Shown piece by piece: positions 37,484-45,247 of a DNA stretch of 64,000 nucleotides. The translations under genes and the position numbers were made by a program. The notes under the pieces were generated by a model. It worked only from the letters and a program-made list of their open reading frames with translations, did no database searches and was not told the DNA's origin. Within the stretch, counting starts at the first letter, position 1; each line of letters begins with the position of its first letter. The DNA is from Pseudomonadales bacterium. GTDB taxonomy: Bacteria > Pseudomonadota > Gammaproteobacteria > Pseudomonadales > Pseudohongiellaceae. Location of the stretch: positions 1,308,280-1,372,279 of the forward strand of contig WLWQ01000001.1 in NCBI GenBank assembly GCA_012103535.1. Reading direction: 5' to 3'.

Positions 37484-38128
37484 CTACAACAAGCCCAGGT
37501 TTATCGCTTTCAGCACCGCCTGCGTGCGATCCCGCACGCCGAGTTTTTCCAGAATAGACGACACCTGATTTTTTACCGTGCCTTCAGATTTGTGAATTGC
37601 AGTGGAGATTTCTCGATTACTGTAACCACCGGCAACGAGACGCAATACTTCCAGTTCTTTCGGTGAGAGTTCTTCGACAACTTCAGAATCATCTTCCTTG
37701 CTAGCCAGGGAAGACAATCCTTTAAGTATGCGTTCGGTGATGGCAGGCTGCACCAGTGTCTCGCCACGATGCACGCTTTCGATTGCGTTTACTAAGCTTT
37801 CCAGCGAAACATCTTTGAGTAAGTAGCCATTGGCACCGGCCTGCATGCCTTCAAGCACGAGTTGGTGATCATCGAAGGTAGTAAGAATAATAGAGGGTGT
37901 ATCGATGCCCTGCTCGCGCATGGCTTTCAGTGCTTCGATTCCAGTCATCCTGGGCATGCGAATATCAGTTAACAGAACATCTGGTTGAAACTTGTTAAGA
38001 CCATCAATCACTTCAGCACCGTCGATGACTTCCGCCACCACTTCGATGTTGTCGCTGAGTTCTAGTAGATTGCGCAAGCCTTCCCGAACCAGATTCTGGT
38101 CCTCGGCTAACATGACCTTTATCTTCAT
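37484..38128 (-). CDS. NarL/FixJ-family response regulator
   Basis: A 214-residue two-component regulator. The receiver domain (about 1-120) contains AEDQ (acidic pocket), LLTDIRMPRMTG with the phospho-acceptor Asp, and LLKDV with the conserved Lys. The LuxR-type helix-turn-helix is at 150-210 (LSPKELEVLRLVAGGYSNREISTAIHKS, TVKNQVSSILEKLGV). ATG at 38128 overlaps the kinase stop by ATGA, so the two are translationally coupled. The target is probably the divergent gene or its own operon: an inverted repeat lies in the 39.3 kb divergent region. Signal unknown. Confidence 0.93.
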   Translation of the reverse strand: MKIKVMLAEDQNLVREGLRNLLELSDNIEVVAEVIDGAEVIDGLNKFQPDVLLTDIRMPRMTGIEALKAMREQGIDTPSIILTTFDDHQLVLEGMQAGANGYLLKDVSLESLVNAIESVHRGETLVQPAITERILKGLSSLASKEDDSEVVEELSPKELEVLRLVAGGYSNREISTAIHKSEGTVKNQVSSILEKLGVRDRTQAVLKAINLGLL

Positions 38129-39261
38129 GCTGTTGCTGCTGTGTTGAGGGTAACGCTTAGCTGAAATCCATCTTCGTTCTGTTGCCAATCTAGAGTACCA
38201 CCGCGGGCACGCACGCGTTCAAGCATGCCTTTTAGACCATTACCTGGCTCTATAGTGGAATCAGCACTGCCGTTGTCGCTTACCGATAAAGTGCAGCCTG
38301 CTTCGTTGCCACTCATAGAAATAGAACATCGATCCGCATTGCTGTGGCGCAAGACATTAGTTAATGCTTCTTGTGTGCAACGTAAGAAAGTTTCCGCGAC
38401 ATCTACATCCTCGATTTGTGGTGCGTCACTGAAATCCACATCGATTGCAAAATCTGGAATTCCTGCAACAAGCTTTTTCACTGAATCTTCCAAGTTGATA
38501 GCAGAGTCATCACGGAGTTCACCGACTGTGCTACGCAAATCGCTGAGTAAGAGCTTGGCCATCGCCAGGGATTGATCTACTTTTTCTTTTGGCTGACCTT
38601 CGACGCTGTGACTGGCCACTTCCAAATTCAAAATCAATGCAGTCATGTGATGACCGAGAATGTCATGCAGATCGCGGGCTATGCGCACTCGCTCACTCTG
38701 GGCAGAAGCCTGGGAGAGCAAGTCGCGGGTGGCGATGAGCTCACGATTCAGTGCAGCCATTTGCTCCCGCTGTTGCCGTTCATTAATAGCCCGCTGCACG
38801 ATGGTGATTGAAAATACTTGAAGCAATCCATAGAGAAATATGCTGATAAGAATCATCAGCCAATTGGTGTATTCGAAGTAAGAAAGTTGCGCCACCAGAA
38901 ACATTGCCTGGCTGGCGAGGAGCAATTGCGCTGATCGGCGTATGCCGAATAATTCGACTGCCTGAACCAGCCACACCATGGTCAGAATGATGATAAAAGA
39001 AGATGGCACCAAGAAAAGCAGCGCACTGATACATAGGGCCTCAAGCCAGAATACCAAATGTAGGGTTCTGCCTTTGCTCAACAGTATTGAATAAATCACC
39101 ATTGCCAACTGCAGAGCAGCTAATACAATGACATAGACGAAAACTGGCGAATTAAATACGGTATAGGCACCCACAGCACCTACTAATGCTGTCACCATGA
39201 TGCCGGAATAAGTCAGTACCGTTTCGCTAATGTTATTTGAGGTGATTTCTGTCTCTGTCAT
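38125..39261 (-). CDS. HisKA_3-type sensor histidine kinase
   Basis: A 378-residue sensor kinase. About six TM helices (20-165) form the sensor, with almost no periplasmic loop. The dimerisation and phospho-acceptor segment RIARDLHDILGHHMTALILNLE carries His in HDxxGHH, as in the NarX/DesK/LiaS families. The ATPase part has LTNVLRHSNADRC (N box), SDNGSAD and GNGLKGMLERVRARGG. This DesK/LiaS-like membrane design senses the membrane state or stress rather than a soluble ligand (family knowledge; inference here). It overlaps the response regulator by four bases. Confidence 0.93.
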   Translation of the reverse strand: MTETEITSNNISETVLTYSGIMVTALVGAVGAYTVFNSPVFVYVIVLAALQLAMVIYSILLSKGRTLHLVFWLEALCISALLFLVPSSFIIILTMVWLVQAVELFGIRRSAQLLLASQAMFLVAQLSYFEYTNWLMILISIFLYGLLQVFSITIVQRAINERQQREQMAALNRELIATRDLLSQASAQSERVRIARDLHDILGHHMTALILNLEVASHSVEGQPKEKVDQSLAMAKLLLSDLRSTVGELRDDSAINLEDSVKKLVAGIPDFAIDVDFSDAPQIEDVDVAETFLRCTQEALTNVLRHSNADRCSISMSGNEAGCTLSVSDNGSADSTIEPGNGLKGMLERVRARGGTLDWQQNEDGFQLSVTLNTAATA

Positions 39262-39335
39262 TGGTTTTCTCTAATACTCTCTATCACACAGCCTAAAATT
39301 ATCACATAGTGCCCCTATCCTACCTATAGGCCAAA

Positions 39336-39357
39336 AGTCATAGTGCATGTCATGACT
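39336..39357. promoter_or_regulatory. Inverted repeat in divergent promoter, candidate regulator site
   Basis: AGTCAT-N10-ATGACT is a perfect inverted repeat. Its right half is embedded in the palindrome GTCATGAC, and GTCAT recurs 12 bases apart. CCTATAGG at 39323-39330 is nearby. It lies between the kinase gene (minus) and the membrane-protein gene (plus). Confidence 0.4.
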
Positions 39358-39435
39358 TCCGGCACTGCAACAACGGCGGCTCTCTCTCTAAACTACGCAA
39401 CATATCGAAATACAAGCCTTGCCGAGGAGATACAA

Positions 39436-40227
39436 ATGTTGTTATTTCACGAGACTGCACTCTATATACACATCGCCGTAGGAGCCTGTGCCCTTCTGCT
39501 GTTCTGGGTGCCAATATTTACCCGCAAAGGCAATTTGGATCACAAACGCTTTGGCCGTTTCTTCGCCATGGGAATGTACACGGTTTCGATTTCCGGAATC
39601 GTGATGTCCAGCCTGGACCTGATGTTTCCAGTTGCCATGCATGCCCCTGGACTTGAGTTGACTCCGGAAAGAGCGGCGGAAGTGGGTTTGCAGGTCCGAG
39701 AGTTTGGACTATTTCTTTTTTCACTCAGCATTCTGGTTCTGACCAGTACCCGCCACGGCTGGTTAGCAATTCTGCACCGAGACGATCGAACACCGCTGCG
39801 TCACCCAATACATCTGGGACTAAATGCACTACTTGTTACGGTCGGAATTGTCTTACTGATTGTCGGCATCAACACCAGCACGATTCTTTTCATGATCTTT
39901 GGCCCACTGCAAATTGTCGCCGGCCTTACTAATCTGCGTTACATCTTCCGCAATGAAATACGACCTAAGGAATGGTGGATACAACATTTAAGCGGGCTAA
40001 TTGGATCAGGTATTGGTGCCTACACTGCTTTCGCCGTCTTTGGCGGGCGCACTATGTTCGAACAGATATTCGCCAGCAATTTCGAAAGCTATTCGGTTTT
40101 TCTGTGGATCACTCCGGGTATCGTCGGCACCATTGCCATCAATGTGTGGTCACGAAAGTACATCAAACAATTTGGCGGAAGCTGGATTACTAAACGGGCA
40201 GAAGTGCGAAGCGAATTGTTTCAATAA
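39436..40227 (+). CDS. Multi-TM membrane protein (DUF2306-like)
   Basis: A 263-residue integral membrane protein with about seven TM helices. The start ATG 39436 has GAGGAG seven bases upstream; an in-frame ATG at 39343 would add 31 residues with no signal. The N-terminus HIAVGACALLLFWVPIFTRKG and KRFGRFFAMGMYTVSISG recall DUF2306 proteins. No catalytic motif is evident. It is divergent from a membrane-sensing two-component system, so it may be its target. A hairpin of the dispersed-repeat type follows it. Function unknown. Confidence 0.7.
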   Translation: MLLFHETALYIHIAVGACALLLFWVPIFTRKGNLDHKRFGRFFAMGMYTVSISGIVMSSLDLMFPVAMHAPGLELTPERAAEVGLQVREFGLFLFSLSILVLTSTRHGWLAILHRDDRTPLRHPIHLGLNALLVTVGIVLLIVGINTSTILFMIFGPLQIVAGLTNLRYIFRNEIRPKEWWIQHLSGLIGSGIGAYTAFAVFGGRTMFEQIFASNFESYSVFLWITPGIVGTIAINVWSRKYIKQFGGSWITKRAEVRSELFQ

Positions 40228-40283
40228 AATTGGGGATTAATGCAATAACTGCCTTAATGTATTTTCGCATTGATCCCAATTTT
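40226..40283. terminator. Bidirectional terminator-like inverted repeat
   Basis: AAAATTGGGGATTAATGC (40226-40243) and GCATTGATCCCAATTTT (40267-40283) are inverted with 15-16 of 17 positions matching. It lies at the convergent junction of the membrane-protein gene and the minus-strand oxygenase gene, whose stop codon it overlaps. It resembles the dispersed repeat only loosely. Confidence 0.7.
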
Positions 40284-40848
40284 AGTTTTTTGAATCCATC
40301 ACCAAGTTAAACGAAATTGTCACTCTAGGTGCTTCACCGTTGTAGACACTTACCTGATGATCCAGAGCACCAGGAAAAAGAACCATCATGCCGTTCTCAG
40401 GCATAACTTCATAGGCAGGCTGTTCATCATCCTTAGATTGGTAAAGCTGCAAGATGCCACCGCTCTCCACACCGCTTGAACCAACATCAACGTAATAAGC
40501 GCCCGAAAGATGTGCAGCGTGATTATGTCGATCTCCATGAAACCCTGGTTGACTCACCATCGACCACATGTGCTTCATCGAAAGATTTCCTTCAATACCA
40601 GAATTACTGATGAGTCGATTCGCTGTTTTTTCGATTGTGGCAGCTAAAGATTTAAGATCAGGATCAGATGACTTGTGCAGATCGATTTTAGACAGCCATT
40701 TGTTGTGGAAAGCTGACTGCCCATGGGACAAGTGTGAAACAGCATCGGGTTCTGTTGCTGATTTGTTCAATAGCGTGGTACGCAAGCTTAAATTCAGTGC
40801 TTCATGGTTTGAAATTTGGACAATTTTGAACAGCTTGTCTTGAGTCAT
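40282..40848 (-). CDS. Putative 2OG-Fe(II) oxygenase (PF13759 type)
   Basis: A 188-residue non-heme iron oxygenase of the double-stranded beta-helix type. HNHAAHLSGAYYVDVG contains the HxH...GxYY pattern of the putative 2OG-Fe(II) oxygenase family. GMMVLFPGALDHQV gives the distal His, and RVTISFNL the Arg that binds 2-oxoglutarate. No signal peptide. These enzymes hydroxylate unknown targets, some in nitrogen-rich secondary metabolism. The start ATG lies close to a sequence-poor gap before the small gene at 40933. Independent of its neighbours. Confidence 0.82.
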   Translation of the reverse strand: MTQDKLFKIVQISNHEALNLSLRTTLLNKSATEPDAVSHLSHGQSAFHNKWLSKIDLHKSSDPDLKSLAATIEKTANRLISNSGIEGNLSMKHMWSMVSQPGFHGDRHNHAAHLSGAYYVDVGSSGVESGGILQLYQSKDDEQPAYEVMPENGMMVLFPGALDHQVSVYNGEAPRVTISFNLVMDSKN

Positions 40849-40932
40849 GGATATCAGGAGGGCCGCAAACTAAGTCAGATAAATACTAGTCAGCTCTCTA
40901 TTTCTACTTTATCGAAACCTTCAGATTCTAGC

Positions 40933-41112
40933 TCACCCCTGGCTATAAATCTCTTCAAGCAGATCGCGGGCCATCAGTCGTGCAGGTGTTCCATCGATCT
41001 GCGCCGTTTTTCCACCATAGCTAAGACAGGTAACAGAAATCATTCCATCTTTTACCGAATAGGAACCAACATACTTTGTACCATCTACCTCTACTGCGAC
41101 TTCGAGAATCAT
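40933..41112 (-). CDS. Small 59-residue hypothetical protein
   Basis: A short gene not previously marked as open: ATG at 41112 to TGA at 40933. The product is an acidic beta-rich domain: MILEVAVEVDGTKYVG, SYSVKDGMISVTCLSYGGK, then a helix PARLMARDLLEEIYSQG. The balanced amphipathic pattern and a Gly-Lys turn look like a folded domain, not a chance frame. AAGGGA is about ten bases before the ATG. It is upstream of the oxygenase gene on the same strand with an 84-base gap, so the two could be cotranscribed. No domain name recognised. Confidence 0.55.
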   Translation of the reverse strand: MILEVAVEVDGTKYVGSYSVKDGMISVTCLSYGGKTAQIDGTPARLMARDLLEEIYSQG

Positions 41113-41444
41113 CTGCTATTTTCCCTTCACTGCTGTTAGAGAGCTGTTTCAGGTATTAAGCAGATTATCTTCTCTATTTTAAAAAAAGTAAGGTGAAATT
41201 TTCCTACACGAAGTAAAAGGGCCCACTTTACTTATGAGCAACGCAAGAATTGTTGGAGGAACCTTGATTATTTCGGACTGATAATCATCGGTATAAATCA
41301 AATGTTTGAAGGGCGAAGCTATTGTTTCAGCAAGGGGATTAGAAAGTCTTCGGGATCAGAGAAAATTGATCTGAGGGCAAGTAACAACAATACCTATTCG
41401 AAATCAATTAACTCTGATCATTCTGCTTTTAGCTTAGGAATATC
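41113..41444. other. 332-base gap
   Basis: No gene is supported. It holds a compact hairpin AAGTAAA-N9-TTTACTT (41211-41233) and, near the right side, the large dispersed-repeat inverted pair described separately. The rest is AT-rich. The promoter for the small gene and oxygenase must lie here but could not be assigned. Confidence 0.6.
41354..41419. repeat. Dispersed repeat copy, 17-base inverted arms
   Basis: GATCAGAGAAAATTGAT (41354-41370) matches the inverse of ATCAATTAACTCTGATC (41403-41419) at 15 of 17 positions, with 32 bases between. It lies downstream of the minus-strand gene at 41445, just after its stop. Confidence 0.7.
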
Positions 41445-41987
41445 TTATTGCGCATCCCGCTTCATGGTGGTGTAGCGGACTGAAATCAGTTTTCCACCAC
41501 CCCAATTTTCGGTACGGGTTTCGTAAGTATTTTCGTCGATGATCTTCATAAAGCTATGGTGCGCATGAGGATCAACATTTACATCCATGTTAGTGCCTTT
41601 GGTAAATTGAAAATCGATGGCGCCTTGCTCATCAGTATCAACGAATGTCATTGAAGGTTGATTTCCAATTGCACAGTAGTGAGTATGAATTAGCTCTTCT
41701 TTACCGTTTTGATGATACATGCTCACCATTTCTGCAGGAGTGCCTGCTGCAAAAGTTTGCATCACTGAAGAGTTACCGATGTTCTTAAATGAGACAGTGG
41801 TAGAAGATATTGCTGCGTCTTCTTTAGACTGACCTACTGGAACTACCTGGGCTTCGCCGGTCCAACTACCTTCTAGCTGCAGCATGGTTTGAAATGCTTC
41901 ATCAGGAGTAAACCCGTCGCCTGCAAAAGCTGAGGAACAAAGCATCATGGCGGAGAAAGAAATTGCGGTTGTTTGTAATCGATTCAT
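41445..41987 (-). CDS. Secreted DUF1579-like beta-barrel protein
   Basis: A 180-residue protein with a signal peptide about 1-22 (ending SAFA). The mature part has alternating strands typical of a small lipocalin-like barrel (LEGSWTGEAQVVPVG, TVSFKNIGNSSVMQTFAAG, MVSMYHQNGKEELIHTHYC, HSFMKIIDENTYE, KLISVRYTTMKR). The LEGSWTGE start is like the DUF1579/FABP-like heme-binding barrel proteins. Function unknown; possibly ligand binding in the periplasm. A dispersed repeat lies immediately behind the stop. Confidence in the fold is modest. Confidence 0.65.
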   Translation of the reverse strand: MNRLQTTAISFSAMMLCSSAFAGDGFTPDEAFQTMLQLEGSWTGEAQVVPVGQSKEDAAISSTTVSFKNIGNSSVMQTFAAGTPAEMVSMYHQNGKEELIHTHYCAIGNQPSMTFVDTDEQGAIDFQFTKGTNMDVNVDPHAHHSFMKIIDENTYETRTENWGGGKLISVRYTTMKRDAQ

Positions 41988-42086
41988 TGGGCAGGGCCTT
42001 GATTGGATATTGTGTTGCCAGCCTAGTTTGGGCTGGATTACATGTCAACCAGATATCCTATAAATTAGAGTAATTGTATTAACCAG

Positions 42087-43955
42087 TTAATAAGCCCAGG
42101 TTTGTAATCCTACGAATCCAAAGCTGAGCATAAATATAACAAAGACTGCCAATCCGATAGCAGTGTGCAGTGAATGATGCCACACGGCTAACCCTACCTC
42201 GCGACGATGTTCGAACTGCGAAGCAACTGCATACAACGCAAGTCCAGTTACAACAGGGAATAGCCATGACACGAACCAGAATCCAATGGTAAGCGATGAA
42301 ATTTCCGCCGGTGATGCGCTGCTGATTAAGCCAATTATTAGAAAAATGAACAGAACAAAGGTAGCCGATGCAGCGGCAGGCATTGCTCGCACCCTAAGGT
42401 AAGGTGTGGTTCGTCTTAAATGTTTTGGCTTTAATTTCATAGCTAACCAAAAAATCGCAAAAAGTATTGAGCTGGCAAGCATGAGTACGGCGTACAAAAT
42501 CGCAAGCAATCTGCCATAGGCTTTGATTGGCCCTATTTGCTTAAGAGTGCCTTGATTGAGTTGTAACAAACTTTCGTTATCTGGTGAGGTGACGAAGGCA
42601 AAAGTAGCGATTGGATCTTCATCTCTTCTAAATTGCTTATTACCCACCGGTATTATCTCAGTTGCGTCGCCAATCAGCGGTTTGATAATCAACTTTCCAT
42701 CTTCAGCACGAATCGAGGCAAACGTTAGTCTTTGTAAGCCCGCCATGAGTTCAATTCGTGGCGAGTCCGATTCATAAAATCCTTCGAAAGCAGCTAATTC
42801 TGCAACGCTTAGCTCGACTAGTGGAGGAGGTTCCGGTGGCGTTAAGTCCCGAGTTATGAAGCTGGAAATCAACGCACTAATTTGTCGGATTGCCGGACCA
42901 TTAGGCTGATTGACCGAGTAAAAATAACCGCGCTCGAACTCAGGCAGATAGGCATAACTGGAGGAGAAGCCATCTATACCGCCGTTATGTCCATGAAACA
43001 GGAAACCGTTACTTATTGAAGTGTAATTGCTTAAACCGTAACCAGTCTTTAAGCCGTCGCTTGCACCAACAGTTGTGGTAGGCGTTTCCATTCGCGTCAA
43101 TGAATCTGGTTGGATCAACTGGAAGTCTTCAAGGGAACCACGCCCAATAAACATTTTTAGTAATTGAGCCATATCGGAACTTGTGGCATTCATCGCTCCA
43201 GATGGACGCACAGGGATATGAATATAAGGTGATACATCATTGTTAGGGTTATAACTGGACGCAACACCTTCGGCAAAGAAAAAAGAGGCGGTGCTCATTC
43301 CTAAAGGATCGAAGATTTCCTGCTTGGCAAAATTTTCGAAACTCATTCCAGCAACATTTTCCAGGGCCACCGCTGCGATTGCTGGACCAATGTTGGAATA
43401 GGCCATGCGTGTTCCCGGGCGCCACCGAACATTGCGTGAATTATTATTGAACTCAATGCCTTGCAAGGTTGTGACATTTGGGTCGCTGAAGGCGAAATCT
43501 CTAAAGTGAATATCATCAAATCCCGCGGTGTGTTCTAAAGTGTGAACGAGTCTGACTGGATCCGTTTCTTCCCAAGGATTCACCACGCCTGTTTCCGGAG
43601 CTAGCTCACTAATCAAATCATCGAGACTTATCTCTCCGCGCTCCACCAGCTTAAGGATAGACAGTGAAACGATGGATTTTGAGATGGAGCCAACGCGAAA
43701 CAACGTCTCGGGAGTGACTGCTTGTTCGAAGTCTAAATTGGCCATGCCATGAGCGCCTTGCCAGATCAGCTCATCGCCATAGACAATTGCACCAATCATC
43801 CCAGGTGCCCCAGTTTCTTCGAGTATGGCGAGAATTCGCGCATCCAGCTCTTCAACGGTAGTAACGGAATCGGAAGGAGACGGATCTTCAGCGCCATAGA
43901 GCTGCAAACTTAGAATTAGACACAATGCGGTCAACAATTGCCTGGTAAAACTCAT
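42087..43955 (-). CDS. Membrane-anchored beta-lactamase-like serine hydrolase
   Basis: A 622-residue protein: signal peptide about 1-22, class C beta-lactamase/DD-peptidase-like domain to about residue 360, then an accessory domain and four TM helices at the C-terminus (about 455-620). The SxxK motif SISK and tyrosine motif YSN (AYSNIGPAIAA) are present. FHGHNGGIDGF (HGHNGG) replaces the usual KTG. Esterases, D-aminopeptidases and penicillin-binding-protein-like hydrolases share this layout, so the substrate is open. The TM tail is typical of large serine hydrolases annotated in environmental gammaproteobacteria. Confidence 0.85.
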   Translation of the reverse strand: MSFTRQLLTALCLILSLQLYGAEDPSPSDSVTTVEELDARILAILEETGAPGMIGAIVYGDELIWQGAHGMANLDFEQAVTPETLFRVGSISKSIVSLSILKLVERGEISLDDLISELAPETGVVNPWEETDPVRLVHTLEHTAGFDDIHFRDFAFSDPNVTTLQGIEFNNNSRNVRWRPGTRMAYSNIGPAIAAVALENVAGMSFENFAKQEIFDPLGMSTASFFFAEGVASSYNPNNDVSPYIHIPVRPSGAMNATSSDMAQLLKMFIGRGSLEDFQLIQPDSLTRMETPTTTVGASDGLKTGYGLSNYTSISNGFLFHGHNGGIDGFSSSYAYLPEFERGYFYSVNQPNGPAIRQISALISSFITRDLTPPEPPPLVELSVAELAAFEGFYESDSPRIELMAGLQRLTFASIRAEDGKLIIKPLIGDATEIIPVGNKQFRRDEDPIATFAFVTSPDNESLLQLNQGTLKQIGPIKAYGRLLAILYAVLMLASSILFAIFWLAMKLKPKHLRRTTPYLRVRAMPAAASATFVLFIFLIIGLISSASPAEISSLTIGFWFVSWLFPVVTGLALYAVASQFEHRREVGLAVWHHSLHTAIGLAVFVIFMLSFGFVGLQTWAY

Positions 43956-44132
43956 GTTTCAGCCCCTTTTCTCGGTGATTAAGAAGAATAACGTGAGACA
44001 CAAGTGAGAAGCTACATTCGAGGCAGATGGTCAAAATAATGGGTCAGGTTAACTTGGGCGGGAGTTTGCTAGCCGAGTGATGGCTGGATTTATTCTTATC
44101 TAGTCGCTCAATTTTTTATTGGTCAAGTCAAT

Positions 44133-44585
44133 TTAAGATCCGCCAAGATGGGCAGCCACACAAAGCCATTGGCCATCGATACGCGCATACACATCGGTGT
44201 AGCGACCGCCGTTAAAAGTTGTGCCATCTGCCATAGTGACTATCGGAATCGCATGCACTATTGCGGTGTCACCGAAAATACGAATCTCAAGTTCGCCCGC
44301 AGTTACCGTTATTGGGTCAGCTTGAGCATTGCCGAACTCGCTAATTTTTTGCAAGAATTGGGCGCGGTTTAAAATGGTTCCATCCGCTGCTGTTTCTCTG
44401 AAGTCATCGGCGAGTACGCGATTGAAAAAATCGGCTTTGCCGCTTCGATAAGAATCTAAGTAACCCTTGTTTAACTCTTCCAATTGTTGATAGTCATTCA
44501 TGCTGTTCTCCTGCCCCAATATAAGTACCGACCAAAATAGCGTGACTACTGCAACTGCATTTTTTAATGAAACAATCGTTTTCAT
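44133..44585 (-). CDS. Exported NTF2/SnoaL-like (DUF4440) protein
   Basis: A 150-residue protein. ATG 44585 opens a signal peptide (MKTIVSLKNAVAVVTLFWSVLILG) and has GGAG upstream. The mature part is an NTF2-like fold: LNKGYLDSYRSGKADFFNRVLADDFRE helix pair, then ELEIRIFGDTAIVHAI and GRYTDVYARIDGQWLCVAAHLGG strands. Such folds bind or isomerise small molecules, but no catalytic pair is evident. It is 48 bases before the cupin gene stop region on the same strand, so the two may be cotranscribed. Confidence 0.7.
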   Translation of the reverse strand: MKTIVSLKNAVAVVTLFWSVLILGQENSMNDYQQLEELNKGYLDSYRSGKADFFNRVLADDFRETAADGTILNRAQFLQKISEFGNAQADPITVTAGELEIRIFGDTAIVHAIPIVTMADGTTFNGGRYTDVYARIDGQWLCVAAHLGGS

Positions 44586-44633
44586 AATCGGTACTCCAGT
44601 TTGAATCAATGAGATCAGTGTATTGTTGAGAGT

Positions 44634-45083
44634 TTAGTCATCAGACGAATAGATGACCCAGATCTTTTCGTAACCCTCTGTAGCAAAGACGCCTGTCCAT
44701 TCTTCTGGGATTGTCACTGCTTCGCCTGCTTGCACAGTCATGACACTTCCGTCGCTCGATGTCAGTGTGACGCCCCCGCTAAGGAAAAACATAAACTCAT
44801 TTACTCCGTATGGTTCACTGATATCTACTCGAGTTTTTTCTGAGCGATACATGCCACTGTAGTACTTTCCATCGCTACTAACCATGGAAGTGACACTTTC
44901 AGTTTTATGACCATCAGGATGGGTGATTGCCGTCATATCGTCGCGCTGAAAGATCATCCCCGATGCATCATCTTTACTGATTTTGGCAGGTAGCACGGTT
45001 GCAGATTCCTGATCATCTGCCAGAACCGTAGAAAGGAGACCGGCACAAAGAATTACAACCATCAGCCTGAATTTTGCGTACAT
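44634..45083 (-). CDS. Exported cupin-domain protein
   Basis: A 149-residue protein with a signal peptide about 1-22 (ending VLADD). The cupin barrel shows VNEFMFFLSGGVTLTSSDGS and VQAGEAVTIPEEWTGVFATEG; the metal His pair is largely replaced (EFMFF instead of HxH). A non-metal cupin with a binding role is therefore likely. It is probably in the same transcription unit as the NTF2-like gene downstream. Ligand unknown. Confidence 0.72.
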   Translation of the reverse strand: MYAKFRLMVVILCAGLLSTVLADDQESATVLPAKISKDDASGMIFQRDDMTAITHPDGHKTESVTSMVSSDGKYYSGMYRSEKTRVDISEPYGVNEFMFFLSGGVTLTSSDGSVMTVQAGEAVTIPEEWTGVFATEGYEKIWVIYSSDD

Positions 45084-45247
45084 TGGAAGAACCTTAATTG
45101 GTAGTTGGAGATAACAGGATAATAGCAGGAATTAAACGCGGTAAAGCGATTGCAGCACCCTGTATTTTTCCTCAATCCCCCTATATTCTTCAGCATCATA
45201 GCGATTTCAAATCCCGCTACAATGCAATCTTACGGTGTTATTGATCT

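Noticed and set aside
40816..41139. 107-codon plus-strand frame over the small minus-strand gene
   Set aside because: Its composition is not protein-like and it overlaps the start of the oxygenase gene; the minus-strand 59-codon frame is the better gene.
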